The notes beneath the pieces were generated by a model, which searched no databases, was not told where the DNA came from, and saw only the letters and a program-made list of their open reading frames with translations. The translations under genes were made by a program, and so were the position numbers. From Sphingobacterium mizutaii (GTDB taxonomy: Bacteria > Bacteroidota > Bacteroidia > Sphingobacteriales > Sphingobacteriaceae): a stretch of DNA of 64,000 nucleotides. Below are positions 63,421 to 64,000 of this stretch, in pieces. The stretch is taken from contig NZ_LT906468.1 of NCBI RefSeq assembly GCF_900187125.1, forward strand, positions 1 through 64,000, given 5' to 3'. Positions within the stretch are counted from its first letter, which is position 1. Each line of letters opens with the position of its first letter.

Positions 63421-63895
63421 AAACGCAAGATTTCCCTGTGTTTTTAGACTAAAAAATAGGGGTTTCATTCGAGGCATATTCGAGACTTATTCGGGAATCC
63501 TTCGGGGATGGTTCAAGTTCTTTTTTGGACCATTCTGGTGTTTTCGGAATATGTCTCGAATGAGGTCTCTATGAGGTCCAAAATAGGGAGCTGATTTACC
63601 TGAAAAATTAGCGGATTTCCTTTTTATCTCCTTTCTGTTTTAGCAAATTCATAATTCATCCTTCCGAAAATACAGTTTTAACCGCATTGGACAAGCTTTT
63701 TGCTGGCTTATAGGTAGTTATGAGGCTGGTGGTTGTGAGTTGAAATGTTATTTAGTTTTAAATTAAATGATTTTCGTTAATAAAACAACCGATTGCGCAA
63801 AATACGCAAACGTTTGAGTTAGCTTAATATTTTAGCAACATTAATTTAATAATTATTTTAAACCAATCTAAACTTTATAATAATAACTGTTAATA
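63421..63895. other. Intergenic region 63421-63895
   Basis: Holds a palindrome of phased 11-bp units (63466-63578) and an A+T-rich run-up to the gene at 63896. No RNA gene or other open frame was seen. Confidence 0.6.
63466..63578. repeat. Palindrome of phased 11-bp units
   Basis: Five consecutive 11-mers: TTCGAGGCATA (63468), TTCGAGACTTA (63479), TTCGGGAATCC (63490), TTCGGGGATGG (63501), TTCAAGTTCTT (63512). The other arm holds the inverse units TTCGAGACATA (63550-63560, minus) and TAGAGACCTCA (63561-63571, minus). The arms CATTCGAGGCATATTC (63466-63481) and GAATATGTCTCGAATG (63547-63562) pair over 16 bases with one G-T. Confidence 0.7.
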
Positions 63896-64000
63896 ATGAA
63901 AAAAAGGTTTACTAAGCAATCATTAGTAAACAAATCTTACTACTTAGCTTCAGCTCTTATACTCGGAATTACCATGCCGAATTATGGATTTGCCACAACG
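63896..64000 (+). CDS. Start of a secreted or outer-membrane protein, cut by the window
   Basis: An ATG at 63896 opens a frame of 35 codons to the window edge: MKKRFTKQSLVNKSYYLASA, then a hydrophobic segment ALILGITMPNYGFATT that looks like a Sec signal peptide. In this locus a SusC-type TonB receptor would fit, but the visible part is not diagnostic. Confidence 0.5.
   Translation, partial: MKKRFTKQSLVNKSYYLASALILGITMPNYGFATT

Overview
The window reads as the dnaA end of a Bacteroidota chromosome, most likely Sphingobacteriaceae (Sphingobacterium or a close relative). The dnaA start codon is base 1. Support for the lineage is seen directly: gldH, a rpmB-rpmG-DUF4295 cluster, SusD- and TonB-receptor-type proteins, bshC (bacillithiol), mqnD (futalosine route to menaquinone), low G+C, few Shine-Dalgarno sequences, and many start sites preceded by the Bacteroidota -7 element TAnnTTTG. 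No phage, CRISPR array, insertion sequence or antibiotic-resistance gene was seen.

Layout. 1-8.3 kb is the replication end: dnaA, then a minus-strand operon holB-ricT-gldH-lpxK, then dnaN. 7.6-24.4 kb is mostly plus-strand housekeeping: two tandem DedA proteins, a CAP-domain protein, yicC-gmk-nadD, a CsbD protein with an unusually strong ribosome binding site, surE-membrane protein-mqnD, secA, a SPOR protein, an M20 amidohydrolase, a GNAT enzyme, an M28 peptidase (minus), a rhodanese and glutamate dehydrogenase. 24.4-29.4 kb is mainly minus strand: gcvT, a TruC-like pseudouridine synthase, DUF4359-like, DUF4112 and SIMPL proteins, recO, with cspA on the plus strand. 29.5-34.9 kb is plus strand: rpmB-rpmG-DUF4295, ftsY, rimO, bshC and a Crp/Fnr regulator. 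35-37 kb holds two guanidine-group-modifying enzymes (CtlX-type and DDAH-type). 37.3-42 kb carries gcvP, a DUF1080 protein and an amidase lipoprotein. 42-48 kb (minus) holds a conserved unknown protein, a Nudix enzyme, a phosphosugar mutase, a lipoprotein and a pair that looks like the two auxiliary beta-oxidation enzymes for unsaturated fatty acids. 48-54.3 kb has an MG2/plug-domain surface protein, purD, tRNA-Glu and an aldehyde dehydrogenase.

54.4-64 kb is the accessory part. It has a TonB-dependent receptor with a structured leader, a 13-bp perfect palindrome upstream, and what I read as a wrecked polysaccharide utilisation locus: an N-terminal LamG/kelch sensor with a transmembrane helix is joined in frame to the last ~100 residues of a SusD protein, and the sensor part also carries a +1 frameshift. 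Behind it remain DUF3823, a GH71/99-like lipoprotein and a further lipoprotein; the SusC gene and most of SusD are missing. A new gene, perhaps SusC-like, starts at 63896 and runs off the window.

The most interesting non-coding signals are two kinds of intergenic palindrome made of short tandem units: 11-bp units (TTCGAGACATA-like) at 12.1 kb and 63.5 kb, and 7-bp units (GTATTKA-like) in inverted arrays at 25.6 kb and 42.0 kb. Next to tRNA-Glu are two decayed gene remnants on opposite strands. Several genes have the -7 element ending 3-4 bases before the start codon and are probably leaderless.
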